The notes under the pieces: model-generated
Seen by the model: the letters and a program-made list of their open reading frames with translations, nothing else
Databases searched by the model: none
What the model was told of the DNA's origin: nothing
Translations under genes and position numbers: made by a program
Part shown: piece by piece, positions 19,196 to 29,576 of the stretch
Numbering within the stretch: position 1 is the stretch's first letter
Layout: each line of letters begins with the position of its first letter
Source: Tritrichomonas musculus
Taxonomy: Eukaryota; Parabasalia; Tritrichomonadida; Tritrichomonadidae
DNA length: 64,000 nt
NCBI GenBank assembly: GCA_039105265.1
Contig: JAPFFF010000006.1
Location: forward strand, 3,224,001-3,288,000
Direction of reading: 5' to 3'

Positions 19196-20737
19196 ATGAA
19201 TGATATCTTACTCACAGCAGATTCAACAACCCCAATGGTCTTTAGCACAGATGGCGAAGTCTCTCAATTTACTGAAGAGCCCACAGTCAAAGAAAAGAGA
19301 AAGTTAATTGAATTTTCTTTATTACCAGTTGTATCTGCTGTTCTCTTTGGAGTTCTCTATATTTTACCATATCTCGAAGATTATCCAACTGCTCATACGT
19401 GTTTTGCTATTCTTATCGTTGTTTCGTTTTTATGGGGTACTGAAGGTATTCCATCTTATTCCACTTCTTATCTCGTTCCAATTTTATGCGTATGGTTCAA
19501 TATTGGATTAGATTCAGATACAAAATTGCGAATGGAAACAGCAAAGCTTGCTTCTATTATGGCGTGGAAATTTATGGATCCAATTATTTTTGTATTTTTG
19601 GGATCATTCACTATTAGCGCATGTTTAGCAAAATTGAATATTACTGATAGAGTTTCATCATTTGTTTTCAAACGCTTATCAAAAAAGCCAATGTGGATTT
19701 TATTATCTTTGATGATGCTTAATATGGTTGTTGCAGCATTTCTATCAAATATAGCTTCTACTACTCTTCTTTTGACATTTAGTTTACCTATTATTCGATC
19801 TCTAGATCCTGATGATCCATTTATCAAAGCTTTATTGCTCGGACTTGCCTGGAGTGGGAATACAGGTGGAATGTGTACCCCTATTGCATCAACACAAAAT
19901 ATTTTAGCTGTTAAAGCTATGAAAGAAGAGAATATCACTGTTTCTTTCCCAATTTGGATGGTTTTAGGATTTTCTGTCGCATGTGTTATTAACCTTGCTG
20001 AATGGTTTTATTTGGTTTTGATTTACAAACCACAAAAAGCTCTAATCAAGATTCCAGATCCAGATGAATCAACAATAGAGCCATGGTCATTAAAGCATAC
20101 ATATGCTATTATAATAACTGTTTTTACGATTTTCCTTTGGACAATGCAAGAATCTTTTCCAAATGTTTTAGGCAACGTTGGAATTTCTGCATTAATCCCT
20201 GTTATTTGTTTCTTCGGAAGTGGAATCATGGATATTACAGATTTCCATAGTATTAGATGGTCAACACTTGCTTTGATGGGAGGTGGTTTAGCTCTAGGTG
20301 AAGCCATGAAGTTGTCTGGTTTATTAGATTTAGTTCATGAAATTGCTCCATATATTTCAAAGATCCCATTATGGCCGCTTCTATTTATTTTCCTTGTTTT
20401 CGCTGCTATTCTCGGATCGTTAATCAATTCAACATCTGCTGCATCAATTTTATATCCAGTTATTTCAACACTTTCACAACCAACAGGTCATTCTACTCTA
20501 TGTGTTCTTTTATCTGCTTTAATGATCAGTGGTTCTCAACTTTTCCACATCTCATCTTTTGCAAATGCTTTGATGAATGGTGTATGCCGTCATATTATTG
20601 GCTGTCCAGATCAAATTACACAAGAACCATTTGTTAGTGGAACAGAGTTCTTCTTGAAAGGATGGCCAACCATGATTATTGGCCCATTAATTATAGCATC
20701 ATTTGGATACGGAGTTTGTTTGGGATTAGGCTTTTAA
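19196..20737 (+). CDS. SLC13/DASS anion:Na+ symporter, PHO90/91-like
   Basis: Predicted 513 residues with ~11-12 hydrophobic segments. The two ion-binding SNT-type motifs of the divalent anion/Na+ symporter family are present: SNIASTTLLL near residue 183 and INSTSAASI near residue 409. The segment GNTGGMCTPIASTQNI closely resembles the yeast low-affinity phosphate carriers Pho87/90/91. The likely role is uptake or vacuolar export of phosphate or another divalent anion. The ~40-residue N-terminus is too short for the regulatory SPX domain that fungal Pho87/90/91 carry. The start ATG at 19196 follows an A-rich leader. A citrate or sulfate carrier is the main alternative. Confidence 0.85.
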   Translation: MNDILLTADSTTPMVFSTDGEVSQFTEEPTVKEKRKLIEFSLLPVVSAVLFGVLYILPYLEDYPTAHTCFAILIVVSFLWGTEGIPSYSTSYLVPILCVWFNIGLDSDTKLRMETAKLASIMAWKFMDPIIFVFLGSFTISACLAKLNITDRVSSFVFKRLSKKPMWILLSLMMLNMVVAAFLSNIASTTLLLTFSLPIIRSLDPDDPFIKALLLGLAWSGNTGGMCTPIASTQNILAVKAMKEENITVSFPIWMVLGFSVACVINLAEWFYLVLIYKPQKALIKIPDPDESTIEPWSLKHTYAIIITVFTIFLWTMQESFPNVLGNVGISALIPVICFFGSGIMDITDFHSIRWSTLALMGGGLALGEAMKLSGLLDLVHEIAPYISKIPLWPLLFIFLVFAAILGSLINSTSAASILYPVISTLSQPTGHSTLCVLLSALMISGSQLFHISSFANALMNGVCRHIIGCPDQITQEPFVSGTEFFLKGWPTMIIGPLIIASFGYGVCLGLGF

Positions 20738-20897
20738 TATCTTTGTTTTACACCCTATATGTCTATTTATTTTTTTCTATATCTTCTATTAGATAAATTT
20801 TAAATAACTTTATTATTGTTAATAATAAAGAATTTTAATTGTTCTATATTTTTATTTATATTTATTTTATAAATTAATAACATGGTGTATATAATGC

Positions 20898-22820
20898 TTA
20901 ATGTTCATTTTTGGGAAGAGATATACTATGAACTTTCTCAAGCCAAGCAGGATAAAAATCTTCAATGAGACGATCAGTAAATAATTGATATCCGGATCTT
21001 GCTGCATAAAAGAATCTAACATTTCCCTTAATTAGTGAGTAAAGAGCTCGTGATTCATTCGTATCAATTAAATGTATCTCATTTAATGTATATGCGCTAG
21101 GGAATCCAAAAGTAGCCTTGCAAAGTTGGTTATCAAATTTCTCTCCAAACCATAAAAATGTATTAAAGCCATCATGAAGCAGTAAGAATCTATTTTCTTT
21201 CATTTCATATTCATTTAAATTCACAGGGACCAAATAATTATACAAATCATCATTTGAATTAATATTTGGTACATTCTGAAGATATTTGGTCATCTCGTAT
21301 ATTTTTGGATATCCGATTTTAATGAGCTCTTCTGGATATTTCTGTCCCATTTGAACCATTTGAGCGCTTCTTTCATCAAATGAAATTCCAGGATTAAACG
21401 CAGTTGATTTAAGAATGCCCAGTACAAGTTTTGGAAGCATTTGAAGAGTTTTGGGCATCACCAAATTAGCGAATCGATTCGGATTTCTTGATATATGGTA
21501 TCTGTAAGTGAAGAAAATTGGTTTCAAGAGGCCTAATGAGAGACTTTCCATATTTCTTAATGTTCCTCCATTATTAAAGAAAATGCAAAGCATAGTACTA
21601 ACAATATATTTAAATACAACACCACAATCAGCTCCTTTAAAAACATCAGCTTCATTTTCAGTAACATTTGCTGTATAACTATAAACTCTTTGCCTATAAA
21701 TACCATCTTTTTGCCTATATTTAACAACGCTTTGTATTGTGAAAGTTTTAGTTGTAAAATTTTCTGGCAAAACAATTGGAAAAATTTGACTTTGAGGCGA
21801 TGTAAGTTTAAATGAATGTGGGTGATGCTGGTGCTCACCTAAAGATGGCAAAATTTTTACACCTCCGCTTGCTTGAAGTGAGCAAACTGTATCACAACTA
21901 TCTAAAAACATCTGTAAATGTTGATAAAGTGACCAATTAGATGTTGAGTTTGAATATTCGATTCTTCCTCCCAAAAATGAGCACATTTTACCAAATGTAG
22001 CACAATCAATTAGTCTTGCAGCCAACGAGTGTACGTAAACATCCAAATACCCGTTTTGTTGATCAATTCGTTTTGTAATTATATCAATTTGATTCGAATA
22101 ATTAGGACCACGAAGTGAATCATTTTCTGTTTCAACCGAAACGCGCGAAAAAGTTACTTTCCCTTCTGGAGGATAACATAAAAATAAGTAAATATGTCCA
22201 GAAGGTCCAATTGACTTTGATAAGATATCTAAAGCTGATATAACATCAGGCCCTTTATCATTTTGATGTACTTTGAGTAAAGGCTCGATCGAATCAGGAA
22301 ATTTATCTAAAAATGAAGATTTTGGTAAAACTGCATCTTCAAGATCAGGAATAACACCTATTTGTGAATTTGGTAAGAGATATGATAATTGATCAGTAAT
22401 TGTAAAAAATCCAACGTTTTTTGTTGTTTTGGGAAATGAATTTTGAATAACTTGTAAAACAATGTCGTAAAAATTATTATTGCGCGATGAAATCGAACTA
22501 TCAATTAAAAATGCAGTTCGTGGTGTTGTTTCGGATTCAATTTCCCATTCAGATATGTTAGGAATTTGATATTTACTTTGCGTTGTTATCATTTCACCAC
22601 AAAATTCGCATTTATTGGTGTATACAGGAACATTTGAATCATTGGTTAAAATCTGTGGTGGTATTGGATAAGAGCCACATTTGGGGCAAGGTTCTAACTT
22701 GAGATTATAAACATTATCATTGACAATTGGTGTAAAGCAAAATGCGCAGGGAACTTGGGATTTTTCATGAATAGCTTTTGTTTTTGGAAAATTGGTTGTT
22801 GAAAAACGAATTGGTATCAT
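20898..22820 (-). CDS. SEC23/SEC24-family COPII coat protein (SEC24-like)
   Basis: Predicted 640 residues. Domains run in SEC23/24 order: a zinc-binding module with paired Cys (CAFC, CPKC, CEFC) in residues ~20-80, a vWA-like trunk with TAFLIDSSISSR, beta-sandwich and helical regions, and a C-terminal gelsolin-like domain (FLLLHDGFNTFLWFGEK). The gelsolin segment and the end RLIEDFYPAWLEKVHS favour SEC24, the cargo adaptor, over SEC23. The protein lacks the long Pro/Gln-rich N-terminal extension typical of SEC24 and is shorter than most. It should act at ER exit sites in COPII vesicle formation. The gene is convergent with the transporter gene, 160 bp away. Confidence 0.85.
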   Translation of the reverse strand: MIPIRFSTTNFPKTKAIHEKSQVPCAFCFTPIVNDNVYNLKLEPCPKCGSYPIPPQILTNDSNVPVYTNKCEFCGEMITTQSKYQIPNISEWEIESETTPRTAFLIDSSISSRNNNFYDIVLQVIQNSFPKTTKNVGFFTITDQLSYLLPNSQIGVIPDLEDAVLPKSSFLDKFPDSIEPLLKVHQNDKGPDVISALDILSKSIGPSGHIYLFLCYPPEGKVTFSRVSVETENDSLRGPNYSNQIDIITKRIDQQNGYLDVYVHSLAARLIDCATFGKMCSFLGGRIEYSNSTSNWSLYQHLQMFLDSCDTVCSLQASGGVKILPSLGEHQHHPHSFKLTSPQSQIFPIVLPENFTTKTFTIQSVVKYRQKDGIYRQRVYSYTANVTENEADVFKGADCGVVFKYIVSTMLCIFFNNGGTLRNMESLSLGLLKPIFFTYRYHISRNPNRFANLVMPKTLQMLPKLVLGILKSTAFNPGISFDERSAQMVQMGQKYPEELIKIGYPKIYEMTKYLQNVPNINSNDDLYNYLVPVNLNEYEMKENRFLLLHDGFNTFLWFGEKFDNQLCKATFGFPSAYTLNEIHLIDTNESRALYSLIKGNVRFFYAARSGYQLFTDRLIEDFYPAWLEKVHSISLPKNEH

Positions 22821-22987
22821 TTATAAATGTATAAAATATGATTGTTCGAGTTTTAAATAATTATTCAATTAATTCTGTGAGAAATTTCAAATTATTTCAA
22901 AGCATTGCATACAAATTTAAAAAAAATAATGATTATAAAGCTAAATGATATTTATTAATTCAATAAAATACAAATAAATAATAATAA

Positions 22988-25900
22988 TCAATATTCATCA
23001 GGGTTATTTATAGCTCGATGAGCGTCAGTTACAGATTTTCTCCTCATTCTCGGCCTTTTACTCATATTTTTCAGAGCCTGCTGAATTTGGCTCATATCAG
23101 CATCTGTCATTGGCTTTATTGACTGTGGAGAATTTGGAACATCATCAACAACAATCATAGATGGAGGAATCTCCTGTGGCACGAAGTCGGTATTCAAAGG
23201 TACTATTGGGTCACCTTTTGTTTCCACATTAGCTATTTCAGGCGCCAAATTTGACAACTTTTTGATAATATTTTCATGGTGAAGTTCCTTCGCAATATAT
23301 AACGGATTACTACTCAAATCAGAGCCTGGCGCTCCTGAAACTTTAGCGCCATAAGAAATAAGAGCATCTATAGCTTTTTCATTGCCGTGGTAAGCGGCAT
23401 AAGAAAGAGCAGTCCATCCATGATCATCAGCCTGCTCTATTGAAAAGATATCGTTTTCTATAATCGCTACGATTAGAATTGGGTTTCCAATACAAGCAGC
23501 AGCATGAATTGGTCTAAAATTGCATTTCAAAGAAGCATCACTCAATCCATCCATAAATGCGATCTTCATCAATTCAAGCAAATCTTGTGTCTGTATTGCA
23601 TTGAATATGTCATGATGAAATTGCTTCTTTGAAAATGGCAAAGCTGGAAGATGCTTCTTACTTACTTCAGCAGTGCCTGAAGTAGCATTAGCACTTGAGT
23701 TTACAGCTGGAGCGGTACTCTCAGATTCATTAACATCGCTTTTATGACGATGATGATGTGGCGATTGATGTTGATTCAGTTCTGTCACTTGGTCTTGGTT
23801 TTGGGACGTTGTAAGTGATCTTCTACGAGTTGCTGTCTGCTGTTTATGTTGTCTCCTTTTACCTTGGTGCTTTCGAGGTTCTAATGACTCTATGTCGTCA
23901 TCTTCAGCTTCTAAATTGTTCATATCATCATTCCCTTTGAGAGATAGAAAATTAGAATTCGAGTCACCCAAGGAATGTGTCGAAGAAATTCTAGTTAAAT
24001 CGATATCATTATTGTTTCCTACATCATTTTTATTCTTCATTTTTCTATCTTTTCTTTCTTTTTTAAATTCATTATTATTGTCATCATCTCTATCTTTATC
24101 TTTGTTTTTAGATTTATCTTTATTTTTTGTTTTAGTTTTTAATTCTTTATCTTTTACTTTTTCTTTGTATTCAATATTGTTTTCATTTTCGTTTTCTTCC
24201 TTCAATTTGTTCTCTTTTTCTTTTCGTTTTGATTGCTCTTTTTGTCGCTCTTTGTTTGTCGTTAGGATGAAGGTTGGATCAACAAATTCTCTATCAACAT
24301 ATTTCTTTTTGATGAATTCGTTTCTTTCTTCGGGTGATGAGGAACTATTTATTCTCTTACAATATTCACCAGTTTCGTCATTTTCATGAGAATTGTTCTC
24401 GTAGAGTATTAAAGAGGCTTCCATGAAGCTATTTAATACGTTATTAGCTAGTATATTGAGCATTTTTGAGTTGTACTTATCAATACGATCAAGTTTCAAG
24501 GAACGAACAGTAGATACATTGGGGAGTGAACGATGAATTCCAGCACAATTTTCGCAGATGACAAGTCCGCGATTGATGATGCACCATTCAGCTTTGTAAT
24601 TTCCGCAATCTGCACATGTACATTGTGTAGTCGCAAATGTAGGAAAAGGAGATGTTGAGAGACCCGGGATTTTTGGAATAGACTCGGAAGTTGATCCGAG
24701 AGGGCTAACTATTGTAGTGGGCTTTCTTGTTGTCGTAGATTGTCTTCGATTCATTAACAAAAGATTGAAATCTGAAGAATGATTCAAATTGGTCTTGTGC
24801 CCAGTAACACTATTATTATTATTTGGAGTAGTAGCAGAATTGTCGTTGCCAATATATTCGCTTGGTAGAGAATTCTTTCTGGTAGATATAAAACGAGAGG
24901 GCGAAATCTCAACCATTACTGTGTTGTTACTACTTTTAGGAGCAGAGTTTGAAAATTCTTTGCTCATTTCTGGTATATCCGAAAAATAAAATTTAGAATT
25001 ATTATCAGCATTCTCATTTTCTTCAATTTGAATGCTGCCACCGTTATCATTATTTTCATTATTATTATTTTCATTCGGGATTGAATCAATCGTAGCAGTA
25101 GTATTAGAACTGGTGATGTTACTAGTTGTTGTATCGTCACCATATGTGCTGAGCCCGGTTGCAATTCCATTTTGTATTGCTTTTATCCATTCGTCATAGT
25201 CGAGCTGAGAAGGAGCTTGAAATGTGAAAACTTTTGCTTGAGTAATAAGATTAAAAACATATGGTCTTTCTTCGTTTTCATTTGGTTGAACGGAGGCGAA
25301 AACCAATTGAATTGTATTTGAAGGATTTGTAGCAGTTTCAACTGATACTGAGTATGATAAAACTCCTTGATTGCAAACAAAATATCTCCTCTCCCATGTT
25401 TTTGTTACTTTCCCGCATCTCTTCCACATATAGCCCTGTTTCGTCATTATATCTTTGTTACTTCTGGTAGAATCACCACCGCCATTAGTAGAAAAAATTT
25501 GATTTGATTCGTTTGGTGAATCTGTCAGATTTTGAGATGAGCCTTTGGAATCACTGAAAAATGCTGAAGATGTGAATTGGTTTTCTGAAGAATTAATAGG
25601 TTGATTAAAAATTTGTGAGCTAGAAGTAGTCGAAGAATCGTTATCAATTGAAGAGCCAAGATGAGAATTGATTCGTTTGAAATATTGCGGAATTGAAGAT
25701 AAAAATCCTTGTTTGCATAATTGTTCCCTCTTTTGAATAGACTTGTAATCTGGGCAAATGGAATTAACTATTTTTTCAGTTGTTTTTATTTGCTTTTCGA
25801 GAGAAGGTTTGGTTGCTTTTAAAAATGATTTGGGGAAATTAACGAGAAATGTACCAATTAAATTACTGATTTTTGCTTCTAAAGCATCTAATTTAATCAC

Positions 25901-26407
25901 AAATTCAAAAAATGAGGTTGAGGAATCAGTAAAAGCTTTGCGGTATTCGTTTTGCCTTTCTTTAAATATTTTTGTTTTGCTCTTCTTTGGTAGACTTAAA
26001 TAATGGTCTTGGACTTGATAATATCTTTCAAGATTTTTGGAATAGGTTTTTTTACTTTCAACAAGTTCAGGAAAATCTTTTTTAACGATATTCCGTATTT
26101 CAATTAATGTGCAGTCTTGAATTTCTTTGAAATGGTTTCTTAATGAATCTTGAAAGACATCAAATGCTTCAAGAATTAATCCAAAGTCTTGATTTGTACA
26201 TACAAATTCTATCTCACTTGAGGTGTTGATCACATCTTTCAATATTGAGCACATATGGTCACCTGTATAAATATAACTTGAAATATGTTTTTCAATGTTA
26301 GAAACTTGGACAATAATATCGCAAATATGTTGAAATCTTTGATTCTGCTCCATGATATACATTGGATTTTCATGAAGAAAAGGGATTTGCTTGGGGTCAA
26401 AATCCAT
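22988..26407 (-). CDS. BAR-PH-ArfGAP-ankyrin protein (ACAP/ASAP-like)
   Basis: Predicted 1139 residues. Residues ~1-250 are helical and fit a BAR domain. A PH domain spans ~322-415 (KQGYMWKRCGKVTKTWERRYF to YDEWIKAIQ). An ArfGAP zinc finger starts near 597, with CTCADCGNYKAEW ... VICENCAGIHRSL and the catalytic Arg in HRSL. Ankyrin repeats lie near 975-1065 (FRPIHAAACIGNP, GWTALSYAAYHGNEKAI). This is the architecture of animal ACAP/ASAP proteins, which sense membrane curvature and phosphoinositides and turn off Arf GTPases. Low-complexity Asn/Ser-rich linkers separate PH from ArfGAP. A ~200-residue Lys/Glu/Asn-rich stretch follows the zinc finger. The start ATG at 26407 opens directly into the BAR domain. 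Confidence 0.88.
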   Translation of the reverse strand: MDFDPKQIPFLHENPMYIMEQNQRFQHICDIIVQVSNIEKHISSYIYTGDHMCSILKDVINTSSEIEFVCTNQDFGLILEAFDVFQDSLRNHFKEIQDCTLIEIRNIVKKDFPELVESKKTYSKNLERYYQVQDHYLSLPKKSKTKIFKERQNEYRKAFTDSSTSFFEFVIKLDALEAKISNLIGTFLVNFPKSFLKATKPSLEKQIKTTEKIVNSICPDYKSIQKREQLCKQGFLSSIPQYFKRINSHLGSSIDNDSSTTSSSQIFNQPINSSENQFTSSAFFSDSKGSSQNLTDSPNESNQIFSTNGGGDSTRSNKDIMTKQGYMWKRCGKVTKTWERRYFVCNQGVLSYSVSVETATNPSNTIQLVFASVQPNENEERPYVFNLITQAKVFTFQAPSQLDYDEWIKAIQNGIATGLSTYGDDTTTSNITSSNTTATIDSIPNENNNNENNDNGGSIQIEENENADNNSKFYFSDIPEMSKEFSNSAPKSSNNTVMVEISPSRFISTRKNSLPSEYIGNDNSATTPNNNNSVTGHKTNLNHSSDFNLLLMNRRQSTTTRKPTTIVSPLGSTSESIPKIPGLSTSPFPTFATTQCTCADCGNYKAEWCIINRGLVICENCAGIHRSLPNVSTVRSLKLDRIDKYNSKMLNILANNVLNSFMEASLILYENNSHENDETGEYCKRINSSSSPEERNEFIKKKYVDREFVDPTFILTTNKERQKEQSKRKEKENKLKEENENENNIEYKEKVKDKELKTKTKNKDKSKNKDKDRDDDNNNEFKKERKDRKMKNKNDVGNNNDIDLTRISSTHSLGDSNSNFLSLKGNDDMNNLEAEDDDIESLEPRKHQGKRRQHKQQTATRRRSLTTSQNQDQVTELNQHQSPHHHRHKSDVNESESTAPAVNSSANATSGTAEVSKKHLPALPFSKKQFHHDIFNAIQTQDLLELMKIAFMDGLSDASLKCNFRPIHAAACIGNPILIVAIIENDIFSIEQADDHGWTALSYAAYHGNEKAIDALISYGAKVSGAPGSDLSSNPLYIAKELHHENIIKKLSNLAPEIANVETKGDPIVPLNTDFVPQEIPPSMIVVDDVPNSPQSIKPMTDADMSQIQQALKNMSKRPRMRRKSVTDAHRAINNPDEY

Positions 26408-27685
26408 TTAATTTATGTAAATTTTTTATCAAAAAATAATTTTTTCTGAAAGTAAATGTTCAGATTTATTTCAAAAATATAATTCAACTTTTATTTATTT
26501 GAGCTGAAAAAAATAACGAAAAAAAATCAACAGAATGTTGTTAAACAAAATTTAATTCAGGATTATTAAATAAAAAACACAAAATCTAATCATTGTGATA
26601 TAAATAAATTTTCAAAGAATCAATTTAACTTTTTCATATAATCAGTTTTATCTTTTTCAAAAAAGGTATTCACGAAGAAAACTAGCATAGCAATTTAATT
26701 CTAAACTATTTATTTTATTTCTAAAATATTTTATTAAGATATATTTCAAATTTTATATGATTATATGTCTTTATTTTCAAGATATTGCTTAAGCATTTTT
26801 TTGTGAGAAAAAAACTATTTTCTATATTTATTTGGAATTTTAAATGAAAGATTTTCTTTAAAACAATGTAAAATATATCAATATATATATATATATTGAC
26901 ATTATATAATTATAAATTAAAACATATTTCGATTAATAATATTTTAAATAAAAAATTATTTAGATATTAGCTCATTTATATTTCAAAAAAAAATATTTTT
27001 TTCAAAATATTTGTTTTTCACAAAAATTTGTGAACGCTTTTGTGAAATCCTTTGAAATAATTTTGATTTATTTGTTAGAAAAAATGAATATTAATAGAAT
27101 TATTTAAATGATTATCAAATTATTTGATTCAAAATATCTTCCAAAAAATATATATATTTTATCCAATATCTTAAAATTTTCAATTTTTTTTTTTTTTTTG
27201 GGGGGGGAATACTTATCAGTATCGGGTGCGATAAGTATTCCTTTTTTTTTTTTTTTTTTTTTTGTATTTTCAACTTTTTGACGTTTTGCACCCAAAAAAA
27301 AACATTGATATTGTTGGAAACCGATTTTCTCAAAATCAAACACATAAATTTCTTATTGATTGCAATATATGTTAAGATGAATCACAATAATTAATATATT
27401 AAAAATATAAGCAAAATCCTAGGCTGAAAAAAAAAATTGAATTGGATTTTTAGGCGTATGGACATCGTTTGCAATTTTCATTTTCCACTTTTTCAGAGAA
27501 TGCTGCTAAATTTGAACTTTTTGAGATATTTTGAATACTCTCAGAAAACAGAATTTATATTTCTGAACAATTACAAAATGGGAAATTTTTGTGTGGGGGT
27601 TCAAAACAGTTTTATAAAAGGTGAATTTATATCAAAAAAAAGGTCAAATATTAATTAAAAAAATTAACAATCTAAAAAAAAGCGC
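26408..27685. other. AT-rich intergenic DNA up to the outer inverted repeat
   Basis: No gene is seen. Contents include a perfect (TA)n palindrome near 26878-26899 and a hairpin between long T runs at 27206-27241, listed separately. Frames of 65-80 codons around 27104-27345 are homopolymer-driven (poly-Lys) and rejected. The first part should include the promoter of the ArfGAP gene. Confidence 0.5.
27206..27241. repeat. Perfect 12-bp hairpin between long T runs
   Basis: GGAATACTTATC (27206-27217) pairs exactly with GATAAGTATTCC (27230-27241) around a 12-nt GC-rich loop. It is preceded by ~16 T and a run of G, and followed by ~21 T. The combination could be a fold-back repeat, a transcription end or simply a replication-slippage hotspot. 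Nothing coding is attached. Confidence 0.7.
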
Positions 27686-27822
27686 CATTTATGTTTATTT
27701 ACGAAGATCTTTTTTCTTATCAGCGCGTATTAATATACTAAACCACCACTTGTGTCGAGCAAGAGCGATAGCGAGCTGATACAAAGAAGATCTTCACCAA
27801 ACGATTATCAAGCATATCTTAC
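27686..27822 (+). repeat. Outer terminal inverted repeat, left
   Basis: This 137-bp sequence is the reverse complement of 60842-60978 with a single mismatch. It includes TATCAGCGCGTATTAATATA and CGAGCAAGAGCGATAGCGAG. The pair marks the outer borders of the nested insertion. I find no clear target-site duplication outside it, so the repeats could be element ends or a pair of dispersed repeats. Confidence 0.85.
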
Positions 27823-28184
27823 AGTAGTATAGTATAGGCAGTGGTCGATACTCTCCCCCAGCCTATACACTCCGCAGCCAAGCTCAGGCACGCCTTCGCT
27901 TGGAGCTTCGCATACGGCCGCGGTCGCTATGTTCCCTCTGCCTATACCTTGTGTCAATTCTGTCACGCTATGACACAATTTCCACAAGCTTCTATACTAG
28001 GCGTCAGATTTTGTGTCAGTAACGTGACCAAATATTTACCTTCATAAGTATAATACCATTAAGAACCTAGTAAACATACAAACATCTACTTATCATAGAA
28101 AACACAACACCCTCATAAGCACAAATACACATCCAATTAAATACACATCATTTGTTTTCTTTTTTTGTTTTTATTCTTGTCCAA
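27823..28184. other. GC-richer leader before helicase gene
   Basis: This leader is unusually GC-rich for the window at ~27840-27960, with two small hairpins: GTATAGGCAG (27832 on) with CTGCCTATAC (27938 on), and TTGTGTCA with TGACACAA (27949-27978). It is followed by A/C-rich DNA with little T just before the helicase start. It probably holds the promoter or leader of that gene. No frame in it is credible. Confidence 0.5.
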
Positions 28185-29576
28185 ATGACAACCAAGCAGT
28201 ATGTTGACTGGAATGTGTTTGAGAGCCTTCCCGTTAAATCATATGAGATAACTTATACTAAAAGTGCGGAAGAAGAGATAACCATAGAGAAAGTCATAAA
28301 GAAGTTCATCTGCCAAGCGCCAATTGGTTCAGGCAAATCAACAGCAATAAGGAAATGGATCTATAACACAGTACCTGATAACAAGTTCATACTCATCGTA
28401 CCTACCATTAACATCGCTGCGGAGTTCTACTCTAAGTTGTATGTAGCATTAAACAACAATCACCCCGAGAACATAGATGAAATGATAAAGTTATGTGTAA
28501 AGGAAGGGGCGTTTAAAGAGTTTAAGGAAGCCATCAAGCACTTTATACCTGTTGTTATAACTACATTCTCTACCGCATCTAAGTGTCTTGGAGGAATCAT
28601 AGAGCATTTCTATCACCACCAAATAGATTTCAACAGTGAATACACACTCCTTATTGATGAAGCACACCTACTACTAGAACACATATCGTTAATAGAGATC
28701 TGTAGAGAGTTTAATAAAGTAGGTTTGATTACTGCTACAGCATCTGACATTTCTTGCTTATCAGTCTTTGAAGAATACGAAAAGATAAACCCATTAGCCG
28801 ACATCAAATACCACAGAACGATATATCTATACAAGCTGAGAAGCAATATGCAAGAGCAAAGAGAGACTATAGCTAAGCAAGTACTAGAAGAGATAAAGAG
28901 GTATGATAAGATATTAATTAAGATAGAAGACAAGAATGAATGTGAACGATTAAAGGAGTGTATCGACAATGAACTTAATAAAGCATTTTACAACTCTGAT
29001 AAGAAGGAAGTAGAGATAAGTGATGAAGGCAAGTTTGTTAGCACGGAGGACGTTGATATAGTTATTGCTACTTCATGTATCCAATCAGGTCAGTCACTGA
29101 AGGAAAATCTATTGTCTATATTCATTCAGACCCCATTAGATACCGTATCATCAGTTGAACAGTTCGTAGGAAGAAACAGGAACGAGAATTCAACAGCTTA
29201 TCTATACATGAGACAAGTAAAGGTACCAGAAGAGAAGTTTACATACAAGGTAGCCAAGAACAGATATAAGACAAGACTAAATCAATTGAGAGCTAATGCA
29301 TGGCAATCAATGGACAAAGATTCATGGATAAGATACATGAGCAAGATTGGAGAAGTTATTGTTGAAGAGACAGAACAGGAGGAAGAAACAAATAAGGATA
29401 CAATAATGATAAACGAAAATGATTTGAACAGAGAGTTTAATGGCAAAAAACAGTTATATCAGCACTTTGGGTTTAAAAACGAGAAGGAAGTGCCTGAGGG
29501 ATATGAAATAAGAAGTAGATATAACAGAGAGAAAGGTAAAATGCAAAGAGTATATAATTTAGTTAAGATAGAGTAA
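28185..29576 (+). CDS. SF2 DEAH-type helicase of a mobile element
   Basis: Predicted 463 residues from the ATG at 28185. Superfamily 2 motifs are visible in order: Walker A APIGSGKST near residue 47, IDEAH near 157, TATAS near 185 (motif III), and motif VI QFVGRNRN near 326. The C-terminal ~100 residues are Lys/Glu-rich. The protein resembles origin-binding/D11-like helicases of large DNA viruses and virus-like elements more than host RNA helicases, but this is a judgement from motif style. Arg is coded almost only by AGA/AGG, unlike the host genes to the left, which mix CGT, CGA and AGA; this marks it as foreign. It lies just inside the outer inverted repeat, followed by the long repeat tract, so it is probably the element's own replication protein. 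The frame looks whole. Confidence 0.72.
   Translation: MTTKQYVDWNVFESLPVKSYEITYTKSAEEEITIEKVIKKFICQAPIGSGKSTAIRKWIYNTVPDNKFILIVPTINIAAEFYSKLYVALNNNHPENIDEMIKLCVKEGAFKEFKEAIKHFIPVVITTFSTASKCLGGIIEHFYHHQIDFNSEYTLLIDEAHLLLEHISLIEICREFNKVGLITATASDISCLSVFEEYEKINPLADIKYHRTIYLYKLRSNMQEQRETIAKQVLEEIKRYDKILIKIEDKNECERLKECIDNELNKAFYNSDKKEVEISDEGKFVSTEDVDIVIATSCIQSGQSLKENLLSIFIQTPLDTVSSVEQFVGRNRNENSTAYLYMRQVKVPEEKFTYKVAKNRYKTRLNQLRANAWQSMDKDSWIRYMSKIGEVIVEETEQEEETNKDTIMINENDLNREFNGKKQLYQHFGFKNEKEVPEGYEIRSRYNREKGKMQRVYNLVKIE

Noticed and set aside
27104-27345. Lys-rich minus-strand frames near the poly-T hairpin
   Set aside because: They come from homopolymer runs.
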